DNA from: Rhyacophila brunnea
Taxonomy: Eukaryota > Arthropoda > Insecta > Trichoptera > Rhyacophilidae
Length of the DNA stretch: 64,000 bases
Direction: 5' to 3'
Assembly: GCA_022495005.1 (NCBI GenBank)
Contig: JAGYXB010000056.1
Location: forward strand, 1,426,001-1,490,000
A program made the position numbers and the translations under genes. This document shows positions 1 to 9,650 of this stretch, piece by piece. A model generated the notes under the pieces. It saw only the letters and a list, made by a program, of their open reading frames with translations. It had not been told where the DNA came from and made no database searches. Numbering within the stretch: the stretch's first letter is position 1; the number at the start of each line of letters is the position of its first letter.

Positions 1-1144
1 GCAGAGCAGGTTTATTCCCGGTTGTTACTACCAGTTTTGTTCCCACCGGTGACAAATAATGAGAAAAAATATCTCAATATGACACAAGTACCTACCACCT
101 TAAATCAATAAAATAAAAACGAGGAAAATCAAAGAAGGTGATAATTTTTAAAATCAATTTTTATTTGAGTCTACATTCTTATTTGCCTACCTTGATAGAA
201 CAATATTTTTTATAAAGATATCTTTTGTTTACTTACTGCTTTTTGCAAAGCAAAATAAACTTTCTTCATACCCATACAATTAAATTAGTCAACATTGAAA
301 ATGTTAAATCAAAGTCGGAACTTGTCTTTTTAATCATTTGCATCTACTTTTATGGCATAAACTTATAATTTATTCCTGCTAGCAAACCTAAAACTAAAAT
401 TCGGGCTACACTGTTAAAAAAATATAACAGAATTGCTTAAGACATGGTCTGAAAGCCTCACATATACATAATAATGATCTGTTGGTTTGGTACGCAATCA
501 GTCAAATTAAATTCTATCTTTATCATTACATAAGTAATATTCTATTTCATCAACACTTTTTTTGTATATCTATCTTCTTCACTATTAATGACTCTGGAAC
601 GTTGTCACTATCTTTTCTTGTGGTCGTAATAAAGGTTAGCTGCTGCTGTGGTCTGATAGTTTTTAAGAAGTTGATACAGAAGTATGTTTCCTCATGTTTT
701 ATTATTTCTTCTATGTACCCAATATAGTACCTCCATTTTTTCTGATTGAATATCTGACAAGCACTGAATCATTTAATTTGTAATTTTCCTTCATGGCAGG
801 GTCTTTTTTTGAGTTTTGTATACTATATCTTTATTTTTCAGTTTTAGTAGCAGTTGTTCATCTTTGTCTTTTTCTTTTGAGTCTTCTTTAGTTGTCATAT
901 TTTTTCCTTTTATAACAACATCAACGTTGTCTTTGTTATCTCTTTCAATGTGTCTTTTCTCTTCGTTTTTTTGTCTGTTTTATCCGCTTGATTTTCTTAA
1001 CCTTTATTTTTTTTACCAACACCTTTACTCTTAGTACAGAGAGAATTTGAATCGTTGTTGGTGAGTATCTTTTCGTCAGTTAAACTTTCACCATATTTCA
1101 CATCTTTTGTTTTTTTGTGACCTTGGTTCTTCCTTGTATATTTT
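1..1144. other. AT-rich stretch, no recognisable feature
   Basis: No gene or named repeat recognised. From about 780 to 1140 the plus strand is T-rich. Read on the minus strand it would give lysine- and glutamate-rich but stop-broken peptide in all frames. It may be the decayed continuation of the small acidic reading frame at 1145-1225. Confidence 0.4.
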
Positions 1145-1225
1145 TCAATCATCTTCAGAGTATTCATCCATCAATTCTTCAAAATCAAGATAATCTATAA
1201 TATCAGCATTGCTATATTCGCTCAT
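1145..1225 (-). pseudogene. Short acidic N-terminus-like reading frame
   Basis: An ATG at 1225 opens a 26-codon frame beginning MSEYSNADIIDYLDFEEL and ending in an acidic run before a TGA. The minus strand beyond it codes for Lys/Glu-rich peptide broken by stops. Acidic starts of this kind occur at the N-termini of some DNA transposases, but no conserved domain is visible. It could equally be chance. I do not recognise a family. Confidence 0.2.
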
Positions 1226-1880
1226 GATGTCGGATACACTAGTTATGCTGTTAAGTGAAGGCTGGCGTTACCGCACTTACTCAAGATTATAATAGGGCGT
1301 GCGATAGCTTCTTTTTAGGACGATGCTAAATTTACTTACTTTAATATTAATTTAATTAAGTATATTATGTACATCTAAATTAGATATAATTTTAGTTTCT
1401 TTACAGATTGAGAATCACTGCCAATTACTATGAAAAAGTTAAGTGGGCTATTGCGGAATGAATATATATCGGAATAACCCAAAGGGGTATTTCCGAAAAA
1501 AAATTAAAAACACAGCTAGGACGTTGTGCTCCTCTCACAAATTCGTAAAAAACGATTATTATTTACAGTGTGTAACGAAGAAAAAATGGTAACAGATGAA
1601 AAATACATGAGCCGCAAAACGCGGTCGATGCGTTGTCCTACATTCTACAGGAAATAATATCTGAATAGAAAAATGGGCTCTTTCCCAGAAAAGGTTATAG
1701 ACGTCTGACAAAAATCTACAAGAATTAATCTTATTGCAATGTATGTATATAGTGCATACAATATGTAAGTATTTATAAAATTTAAATTATACAGACGCAC
1801 TGGCGTGAAAAAAACATAGTAACGTATATAAATTAACGTAGTATGTAAATTATTCGAATTAAAATCTATTTTACATATAA
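1226..1880. other. Non-coding, AT-rich
   Basis: No gene seen. A short imperfect palindrome around 1470-1495 (CGGAATAACCC against GGGGTATTTCCG) is the only structure noticed. Confidence 0.4.
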
Positions 1881-2835
1881 GTAAGTGTTAACAATTTTCA
1901 AATAAAAATACAAAGTAATATGAGTAAATAATACAATTACAAAATAATAAAAGTACATCGAAGCACATTGAGTGAACTAGGTTGGTAGCAGTGACGTCCC
2001 GTGGGGGTAGGCAGGTTGAGCGTCGCTTGGGGGCTGCAGTTATTTGAAGGGCGGCAAATCGTATTAGGTATGTATAGAAATTGGAAACCAAACTTAGTAA
2101 ATAACGAAAATATCTTTCCATCAAAAAAAAATCAGCTCACTGGATGGAAATAAAATGTATTAATTAACATAGAAGGAACATAGAAGAATTTAACAGGATT
2201 GTATTTTTTTGTTGGGTTTGCGATGTTTAGTTTACTTCCGTTGTCCTTGGACGTCACGTCCTTGATGACCTGCAATGACACATGCAGATTTGCGAATTAA
2301 ATTTGAATTATAGGTACCTAGGTATATACTATCCTGATTAATTTATCCAAATATTTTTACCGGTCACTCGCGAGTTTTGAAAGTAAGTTGTCAGGTGTAT
2401 TTTTAAATGTATCTGAAACCGTGGACTCGCAATACTTTCTATTGAAATAGTGATGGCATTTAAATTAGATTTTAGTGGTACATATTATATTTTGTTAGTA
2501 ATGAATCCATTTTCCATCCATCCAACACATTTTTTAGATATTGGAGTATGAAAGGATGATGAAAAATACTGTATAAAAATGGGGCGGCATTTTGTCAAGG
2601 GACGTCACTGGTTGGTAGACCCTATCTTAAAAACTTATAAAACAACGTCCACCTAAATTTACTCTCACGTAAGTGAATATATCAATAGCCGAAGCGATTT
2701 GATTAAACATAGGTAGTTATTGCTCTCCTACTTGGCATTACTAATGGCAGGTTAGTTCTGCACCTTGGGAGAACAAACAACGGATGCTCGCGATATGTAA
2801 GATAATTATCAGAGACACACAAGCCAATACTACTA
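1881..2835 (-). mobile_element. CR1/Jockey-type LINE 3' end, split by a hAT element
   Basis: Two pieces, 1881-1988 and 2611-2835, form one minus-strand LINE end: the last ~55 codons of ORF2 plus 3' UTR. The coding part contains the motif LFVLPRCRTNLPLV and ends WTLFYKFLR-stop, matching the tails at 25340-25775 and 60590-61565. The UTR words after the stop (GGGTCTA, CTAGTTCACTC, AAAGCAC) are also shared with the copy at 25.6 kb. The interruption is the element at 1989-2610, flanked by a perfect 8-bp duplication. The clade name rests on the CRTN...DIFHL-type terminus common in insect non-LTR ORF2 proteins and is tentative. Confidence 0.7.
1989..2610. mobile_element. hAT-type non-autonomous element, family E copy 1
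   Basis: 622 bp, starting CAGTGACGTCCCGTGGGGG and ending AGGGACGTCACTG, so the outer ends are inverted. It is flanked on both sides by the identical 8-mer GTTGGTAG (1981-1988 and 2611-2618). An 8-bp duplication with CAG...CTG ends is the hAT signature. No transposase frame is present. A second copy lies at 53509-53915 and a left-end fragment near 7020. It sits inside the older LINE tail at 1881-2835. Confidence 0.85.
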
Positions 2836-3029
2836 ATAATAACTACCAAATATAATTTTCCTACTAATGTGTATCAACTCCATGTTATCTCAAAAAATTA
2901 GAACCGTTCAGCCTAATCACCTAATATTAGATTAATTATTATGTTATTTATTTAAAAAAAGCGTACATATTCTATATTGCTAAAAGCAAATAGTACAAAA
3001 AAGTAATGTTGGAATTTAAAAATCTCAGA

Positions 3030-3355
3030 TTAATACCGTACCAGGTGTCAAGTTAAATACGCGTTTCCAGCTGGAGCTCGATGCGTGCCTACATTTAAAG
3101 AAGACATTACGAGAATAATCTGCGTTGAGGTCAGCAAACTAAACGGCCGAGGTCTAACTCCGTCTAATAAATCACGGCTCTCCTGGCGCAGTAATCACCT
3201 CATCAAGATGCCTTACATCATCAGGCAGCAGGGACCCTCGCACCAGCTGATGGATTACTCTTTTAGTCGATTAACGGGCCGCGAAAGCCTTACGCTCCCA
3301 TTCGACACACGAACGAATAATGTTTCACGATATTTTAGGGTTATTTAGTGGTCCA
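3030..3355 (+). other. Unidentified GC-richer segment with an 87-codon frame
   Basis: A plus-strand frame at 3085-3348 (begins MPTFKEDITRIICVEVSK) lies in a segment clearly richer in G+C than its flanks. I recognise no domain. The minus strand is also open for part of the length. It may be a fragment of an unrecognised element or a decayed exon. Nothing seen in 2836-3029 or 3356-3563. Confidence 0.25.
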
Positions 3356-3563
3356 GTTTCTTAATCATTTTAACTCGTTAATTATTACAGGTAGGTACCT
3401 AAATCCCTTAATTAGACCAATGCAGACATCTACTACTATCATTAGGGATTTGGTAGATATGTATTGACTCTTGTTAGTCTAAATATAGCTTACATCAGAC
3501 CGAGCTTAGTCAGAATTGAAAATAAAACAACATATTATTACCTATTATATGTAGGCAGGTAGG

Positions 3564-3800
3564 CAGGGCTCGAAATGGACCGGAACGCACCGGAGCGCCG
3601 TTCCGGTTCATAGAATCTCCAAAATTATCGCTCCGTCTCGTGGAAATATTAATTTGACCGCATGACCTAGCTATGTCATATAATAAAAAAATCTAACAGA
3701 CTTATTTTTATAAAATACATATTATACGATTAGATAACGTTAATATTTTCATATAATTATCGAGCGCTCCGGTTCGTAAAATTTTCCATTTCGAGCGCTG
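3564..3800. mobile_element. 237-bp hAT-type MITE
   Basis: Inverted ends CAGGGCTCGAAATGGACC and TCCATTTCGAGCGCTG. Both flanks carry the identical 8-mer CAGGTAGG (3556-3563 and 3801-3808). The core is AT-rich and non-coding. The same ends recur at 55149 and 56502, where they enclose about 1.35 kb. Confidence 0.85.
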
Positions 3801-4424
3801 CAGGTAGGTAAGTATTTGTAGTGACCCATTGGTAGAAAGATTTGCATTTGGGCACTTAGTGCCGGCACTGAGATGTAGGTATTTGCGAGGTAAGCAAAGT
3901 TGATACCTACCTACAGGTAAAGTTGAACATTTCATAAAGGTTGAATTACACCGGTCAGTATGTACGCAACTACTTCAATTGTGTTAACACTGTTAATTGT
4001 CAATAATTCATGGTGGAAAAATAGTAGATTATTTAAAATAAAACACACTAGTTACCTAGTACTTTACAACACTGTGGCGAAAAGTGGAAATAAGCTGTTA
4101 CGATCCGACATAAATATAATAGTGCTCACTAAATTTTGTCAGTCAAATGTATTTGTTTTATAAGTACGTAGCTATGAGATGCAATTTAATTGATTGATAT
4201 ATAATTAAATTATAATGCATGCGCAAATTTTTATTTTATAATAAATTTTAGTGTTTCGTGATAAATAAAAATGGTTATTTATCGAATATGGCAAATGGCC
4301 GCATGTTACTTGGGTACCTCAGAAAGGCTCACGATCAGTACTTTATAATTTATGTTGAAGAGTGCTGACAACTCAATAATGAAAGTGGATTTACCTAAAA
4401 ATGCAAAAAATCACTAAACTTTGG

Positions 4425-4560
4425 GTTTCCGCGGAATACCATTTGAGGAACACTACTGTTTAACATCACACTGCCCTTAAACATATGGGATAGGTAGAGG
4501 GGGAATGGCTTGGCAGCCCGCTTCAGGGTGTGGAGGTCATGATCATAGTCATATGGAAAA
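4425..4560 (+). repeat. Dispersed GC-rich repeat, family D copy 1
   Basis: Shares the order of words CACTGCCCTTAA, GGGATAGGTAG, GCAGCCCGCTTCAGGGTGT with 12390-12490 and, inverted, 59100-59200. The upstream part (GAGGAACACTA) resembles a hAT end. Element type unknown. 3809-4424 shows nothing recognisable. Confidence 0.5.
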
Positions 4561-5507
4561 ATCGAGAGTCGTCGTGGAAGAAAATGGTCCCCTACAGTCT
4601 ACAGGATGGTGGGATCAAATGAAGGACGTTTTGGGTTTTTCAATACGTTAGGCCAGGGGTCGGCAAACTCTTAGACCAAAAGAGCCAAATATGAGTATCA
4701 CAACGGTTATAATTTTTTTCGAGAGCCATACATATGTTTTTATAAATATGATTTATTTCAGTGAATGTTATTGTTTATTTATCAAGTGAAGAAGATTTTG
4801 CGACTAAAACTAACACAAATATAAGTTTTTTTATTGTTGAAATTATAAATATATTTTTTACAGAAAATGAGTTACATACAATTTTCACCCATTTCTTAAA
4901 ACTAATGTGAACAATGACCTTCCTTGAATTTCTTTGGAGAGTGTCTGTATGTTTGGTATGTAACTTGTAGTTTTCAATTTTAGGCGTGACTCAAAATTCT
5001 CATCGGTTATTTGGCTTCTCTAAATGCTATTTATATTGTTCATGTTTGAAAATGATTGTTCACATACATATTATTATTATGACTCAAATATGAGTTTGGA
5101 AAGCTACAACATGTATTAAAAAATTTAGTATCTACCATATTATGTAGATCTTTTAGAGCGCTCCGCTGTGTTGTGAAATCAAATTGTATTTTTCTCTCTC
5201 AAAATCCTCAATTTTGGTGGCAAGACTTACAAATTTGGAGCTACATAGCTCTTTGCTTATTAAATCCACAATTTTTTTTTTTCAAAAGTGCTCGTGTCAA
5301 TATGAAATTTAATTTGTCGACTTTTGCAATGGGCGGATTTAAAACGACAACAATTATACCTTTTTGTAAAAAATGTGAATTGGGAATTTGGCAAAGAGCC
5401 GCACGCCAATAACCAAAGAGCCGCATGTGGCTCGCGAGCCGCGGTTTGCCGACCCCTGCGTTAGGCTATGTGGGCGGTAGAATGCAGAGATCCTTGGAGA
5501 GACATAT
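4561..5507 (+). mobile_element. RTE-type LINE ORF2 C-terminus, split by a hAT element
   Basis: Pieces at 4561-4653 and 5459-5507 read through as the end of an RTE-like ORF2: a basic RRGRK stretch, then GWWDQMKDVLGFSIR before the break, and a CRDPWRD-like stretch after it. Frameshifts are needed. The W-W-D...DR.(W)W pattern near the C-terminus is typical of insect RTE ORF2. The intervening hAT at 4654-5458 has an exact 8-bp duplication. The fragment is truncated on the right by the element starting at 5508. Confidence 0.6.
4654..5458. mobile_element. hAT element, 805 bp, internally gutted
   Basis: Ends CAGGGGTCGGCAAACTC and GGTTTGCCGACCCCTG are inverted, and both flanks carry CGTTAGGC (4646-4653 and 5459-5466). 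The subterminal GAGCC/GGCTC and CGCGAGCCGC words match the CAGGGG(T/A)..GGCAAACT hAT subgroup also seen at 32412-33409. No transposase motif could be read, so it is probably a deletion derivative moved in trans. Confidence 0.85.
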
Positions 5508-6001
5508 GCCGGCTCCCACATCAAAACTCGCCTCGTCTGCCGCACAGTTATACATCAAACCTTCTAAGAACGGCGATCCGGTGTTGCATATGAAGACCGC
5601 GCAGATCTACCTAGCGACAGTCGCACGTAACCTTCGAAACGTATAGATATTTGGATGCGGCGATCGGTATAGAAATTACTAATTCGTAGGTGTTTGTATG
5701 CGTCCTGACGTCCTCGGAGCACGAGATGCATGCAACTTGTCGATTGCAACAGTAGGTGTTATTTTCAAACTAAATAGTCGCATTCGACCAATCTGCGGAG
5801 CTCTATTTGGCAACGTGTGTTTTGTGAATAACGATGACGTCACATCGACATATTTGACACGTTGCAGACGAGATGAGGTTTGATGTGCGAGCCGGCTAAA
5901 TGTTATTTGTTATGAAATACAAATACACAAAATATAATGTCTGTAGGTACCTAAACATCAATTTTCGTCAGAGGCGGGCGAGTTTTGATGTGGGAGCCGG
6001 C
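5508..6001. mobile_element. 25-bp-TIR element, family J copy 1
   Basis: Left end (5508-5532) and right end (5977-6001) are perfect 25-bp inverted repeats beginning GCCGGCTCCCACATC. A third, degenerate copy of the end occurs internally at about 5870-5896. A conserved inner stretch near 5596-5660 (CTACCTAGCGACAGTCGC) recurs at 45650-46015. No transposase, and no clear target duplication found. Short reading frames here are not credible genes. Confidence 0.65.
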
Positions 6002-6636
6002 TAACTAGAATATTTGGAAAAGAGTCTCGATCATTAACAGTGAAGGAAACGAAAAATATGAATATGGGTAGTCTTTTAGGTAGTGGACTAATCTCTATAA
6101 TGTACCTATCGGGCTATTACACTGCATTCACGTGCATGTAACCTCATACGAGCTTGTGACTAAATATAATCAATATACAATTAGTAATTCATTGAGTATC
6201 AAAAGTCAATGTCATCGTGTTCTCAATAATAATTATTGCAATTGTAGTACCTATCAGGATTGATTGATTTTAGTAATTTTTTTTTGGTTAATGTTATATA
6301 ACTTGCTTGAAAATATGCATTGTTATGACACTTAATTTGGCACGAAATGGTCTTTGTCAATACATTGTGAGTTATTTATTATGGTTTTTATGACAAGTAA
6401 TTTTTTAATTAATAATTTTATTGCGTCACTGATGAAGCCTGTGTTGTCACTCAACAAAGTCTTGCAGTCAATAATATGCAATTCCATAACTATGTACTTG
6501 TACAAGTTACTGGCTTTAAAGTAAATATACTGATTTTATTTGTATATCTAAAATCTTAATTTTAGCTTTATTGTGAATATGCTTTTTATTTTTGCACCAT
6601 TCCATCTATCGGATGTCTGGAATCGAATCCGGAAAT

Positions 6637-6990
6637 TTGTACGTAAACAGTTCACCGCAGGACACTTATTCGTGCGCCGCAGTACGTGAAACATGAGTTC
6701 GTTATAACATTTAATCAAATGACGAGTTCTTCGTTGAACGTTTCACCGTATTGTACGTATGCTACAACATATGGAGATGTATTTTCTAGGTTAGGTTAGG
6801 TTAGGGTTAATCTAATTGGAACAGTACTATTTGCAAACTATTGCCGCATTTTGTAAGATACGTACAAATGTATTCCACGGTGAAATGTTCAACGAAAAAC
6901 TCATCATTTGATAAAATGTTATACGAACTCATGTTTCACGTACTGCGGCGCACGAATAAGTGTCCCACGATGAACTGCATACGTACAATT
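6637..6990. mobile_element. Palindromic element Q1 with TTAGG core
   Basis: Arms at about 6637-6760 and 6860-6990 are inverted copies of each other (for example CGTGCGCCGCAGTACGTG against CACGTACTGCGGCGCACG). The spacer holds a TTAGG tract. An inverted second copy lies at 7624-8002. No protein. 6002-6636 shows nothing recognisable. Confidence 0.7.
6787..6806 (+). repeat. TTAGG repeat tract inside Q1
   Basis: About four tandem units of TTAGG/TAGGT, the insect telomere motif, in the spacer of the Q1 palindrome. Confidence 0.85.
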
Positions 6991-7019
6991 TACATGTAAC
7001 CGTCTGGAATATCTGTAAT

Positions 7020-7095
7020 CAGTGACATTCTGTGGGAGTAGGCAGGTAATGCGTTGCATAAGGATGGCACACTATAAATGGCGGTAAATAAAGGA
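7020..7095 (+). repeat. Left-end fragment of family E
   Basis: Begins CAGTGACATTCTGTGGGAGT and continues with GTAGGCAGG and GGCGGTAAAT, in the order seen at 1989. No matching right end was identified before Q2. 7096-7623 has no other recognisable feature. Confidence 0.4.
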
Positions 7096-7623
7096 ACGAA
7101 TACAAATATTACAACCTTTGAGAGCAGTGGCGGTTTTTCAGGATGCACTATTCAAAATATCGACATTTCAGTTTAAAAAATAATCGAAGCATAAAAAATT
7201 CTAGCTATACCTATCCTAAAACTATTATTATAATAAGTAATATTCTAAAGTCAGTTTATAGCACAGGCATATTTTGTACAAGAATGCCTCCAAACCACAG
7301 TGACATCTATGTACGTATCTAAAACCACCACTGATTGACAGTAGATTTCGTAGAGAATTTCAATTATAATCGCAAACTTTCCTTGTTTTTTTGACTCGAC
7401 TGCGCCTACGAACCACCTAAATCTTTTAACTTCAGATGATATAAGGTGATTCTGGTAAATACGGAGAACAGAATATCGTCATATTATTCTCTAAAAATAT
7501 AGGTCTACTCAGGACTCACTTCTCAATGACAACACTGTTTCTATCATCCAGTTCGCTGAGTGCCCAGCATTCATTCTTACTTCAATACCGGGCGCAGGAT
7601 AGTATTTTAGAGGTTACATGTAA

Positions 7624-8002
7624 GTTGTACGTATGCAGTACATCGTGTGATACTTATTCGTGCGCCGCAGTAAGTGAAACATGAGTTCGTATAACATTTA
7701 AATGACGAGTTCTTCGTTGAACATTTCGCCGTGGAATACATTTGAACTTATCTTACAAAATGCGATAGTTTGCAAATAGTACTATTCCAATTAGATTAAC
7801 CCTGACCTAACCTAACCTAACCTAACCTAACCTAACCTAGTAAAGACATCTCCACATATTGTAGCATACATAAATATATATTCCACGGTGAAATGTTCAA
7901 CGAAGAACTCGTCATTTGATTAAATGTTATACGAACTCATGTTTCACGTACTGCGGCGCACGAATAAATGTCCTACGGTGAACTGTTTACGTACAAATTT
8001 CC
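7624..8002. mobile_element. Palindromic element Q2 with CCTAA core
   Basis: Same family as Q1 but in the opposite orientation. Arms about 7624-7735 and 7880-8002 share CTTATTCGTGCGCCGCAGTA and its complement. Its spacer holds seven CCTAA units. Q1 and Q2 together make a larger inverted pair around 7.0-7.6 kb. Confidence 0.7.
7806..7840 (-). repeat. CCTAA (TTAGG) tract inside Q2
   Basis: Seven tandem CCTAA units in the Q2 spacer, the reverse-strand form of the TTAGG telomere motif. Confidence 0.9.
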
Positions 8003-8500
8003 GGATACGTATTTTAGAACGTTGTTAAACATTTATATTTTTCTTCTACAGAAAATAGTTCTCGATACTTTATGTTTGGTACAGTGTAATATAAATGTAT
8101 GCAACATGTTTTAACAATGACCGATATGCAATTAGTTTTTTTCATATGTCTCGAGTTTTACAGTGTAATAAAATATAGATATAAGAATAATACTTATTAC
8201 CTACTGGAGAAATAACCAATACTGAATGAATACAAAACAGTGGTGAAGGGTGGAGGTAGGTGATAGATAATGCATACTAAGCTTTGTCAGTCAAACGTAT
8301 TTGTTTTAATTGAAATAAGACTACAATGTATAGATGATGTTGGTTGGTTTTTAAATTTCAATTAAACCTTGCGTAATTCAAGCCATGGTAGTTAATAGTA
8401 AAAAAACTATTCCTTTATTTATATTCTATAAAATGTCTAAAATTATACCATTGATTAAACCATACATAATTTTAGATATTTTATAGATAGAAGAATATTT

Positions 8501-8975
8501 TACCACGTTTTTGTTAGCTCGTATTATTGTTTGTCCAGTACTATTTTTTTCTTGTGTGTCCGGTATATTTCCTGTTTGTCCAAGATTTGTATTGGACGAT
8601 TGAAGATTTTTAACTAACTTCCCGACTAGACAGACTTAGACATTTGAAACTTTTAGAATATATCAGAACACGACGACAAAAACTTTTAAAACTTTTAGCC
8701 ATTTTTAAGCAGAATTGAATTAATTTTCAGTTAATTCTGTTTTGTATGGAAAGTTATTATTGTTGGTTGCTAAGGGGGTCCTAGCAACTGAATTATTAAT
8801 ATATACGTACGTTACTATGGAAATCAATATGAAATGTCAAAATGACATTTCAGTATTTCTATCAAGTACAATAAAAAGATTTTATTAATACTTACATGAA
8901 ATTGTCTAGTTTATGTGATTCAACAGAAAATTTAAAAACCTGGTATGTAAAAAGTTCTTTTTATCTCGTAATTAT
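8501..8975 (+). repeat. Family B repeat, copy 1
   Basis: Starts near TTACCACGTTTTTGTTAGC and ends near CTTTTTATCTCGTAATTATT. Four more copies: 20085-20505 (inverted), 50030-50539, 52390-52890 and 62823-63290. Shared inner words are CTTCCCGACTAG, TTTAGAATATATCAGAACACG, GGTTGCTAAG and ATGGAAATCAATATG. ACCACGTTTTT and AAAAACCTGGT near the ends are nearly inverted, but similarity continues past the right one. Class unknown. Confidence 0.65.
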
Positions 8976-9026
8976 TTCATTTAGAATGAATTTAAAAAAA
9001 ATAATCAACACCATCTGTAATATGTA

Positions 9027-9182
9027 TTCTTAATTCAACGAAAACAAATAAGTACATAATATTCTTTCTTATTTCTTCTTTCTTCTTTCTTCTTTCGTCT
9101 ATGTCCAATCCTAATAGGATCATGTGGGCCTTCACAGAGTGGATGTTCTTAATTCAACGAGAACAAATAAATACATAATATT
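9027..9182 (-). mobile_element. SINE 3' fragment flanked by a 37-bp duplication
   Basis: An 82-bp piece (9064-9145) is the minus-strand 3' end of SINE family S1: CATGTGGGCC, CCAATCCTAATAGG and a (TTTCTTC)n tail. On both sides lies a 37-bp direct repeat (9027-9063 and 9146-9182) with two mismatches, beginning TTCTTAATTCAACGA. The duplicated sequence belongs to the host A element. The fragment lacks the tRNA-like head. Confidence 0.7.
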
Positions 9183-9248
9183 ATGACTGAAAGAGTGTGC
9201 ACTATTTTTGTCGGATGGCACATATAGCTTATTTGAACTATTATGGTT

Positions 9249-9430
9249 TGAATTCTAATGAATTTAAGTTTTGTACTATTCCATTTGAGTCGTTTTTTGC
9301 GACTCAAGTTTTGCCTTTCAGCATCTTCAGACACTGTGCACAGTCACCAAAAGGCCAACAAACATACACTGACGAAACCCGGGTCACAAAAAACGACTCA
9401 AATGAAATAGTACATTAGAATTTTAATTCA
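9249..9430. repeat. Small foldback nested in A copy 1
   Basis: TGTACTATTCCATTTGAGTC at 9273 is inverted at 9414 as GACTCAAATGAAATAGTACA, with CGTTTTTTG/CAAAAAACG continuing the stem. Outer words GAATTCTAAT and TTAGAATTTTAATTC are also near-inverted. No coding content. Confidence 0.55.
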
Positions 9431-9650
9431 AATTTCAAGTACCTTCGGTCGATAGTAATACGTACCTAATATTATTATGGTTTGGTTTAGACATAGTTTA
9501 ATTGAATTTTAAAATCTAACCAGTACCATCTGAAAATTGTATTCATAGTTCAATGAAAAATAATAAGTATGTACCTACTTATCACCGATAAAGTTTAGTG
9601 TGCATTATTTATGTCGAATCTTAACAGACAACTTCCAACCCTCGCCACTG

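Larger units (their letters stand above)
8238..9650. mobile_element. hAT-like foldback MITE family A, copy 1, with three nested insertions
   Basis: Left end CAGTGGTGAAGGGTGGAGG and right end CCCTCGCCACTG are inverted. Flanks ATACAAAA (8230-8237) and ATATAAAG (9651-9658) agree at 6 of 8 positions. Family A is about 570 bp when uninterrupted (compare 29501-30069), with long self-complementary arms containing GTTAAGATCCGCC, TTTGTCAGTC and CAAATACG. This copy is stretched by a family B repeat (8501-8975), a SINE piece (9064-9145) and a small foldback (9249-9430). Confidence 0.7.

Noticed and set aside
1425..1500. piggyBac-type TIR near the acidic ORF
   Set aside because: A GGGTATTTCC palindrome is present, but no TTAA-flanked matching end was found.
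7806..7840. Telomere or subtelomere
   Set aside because: The TTAGG tracts are short, appear in both orientations and lie inside palindromic elements.
8501..8975. Family B as a Helitron
   Set aside because: A weak AAAAAGTTCTTTTT hairpin lies near the right end, but I see no consistent TC start or CTRR end and no A^T insertion pattern.
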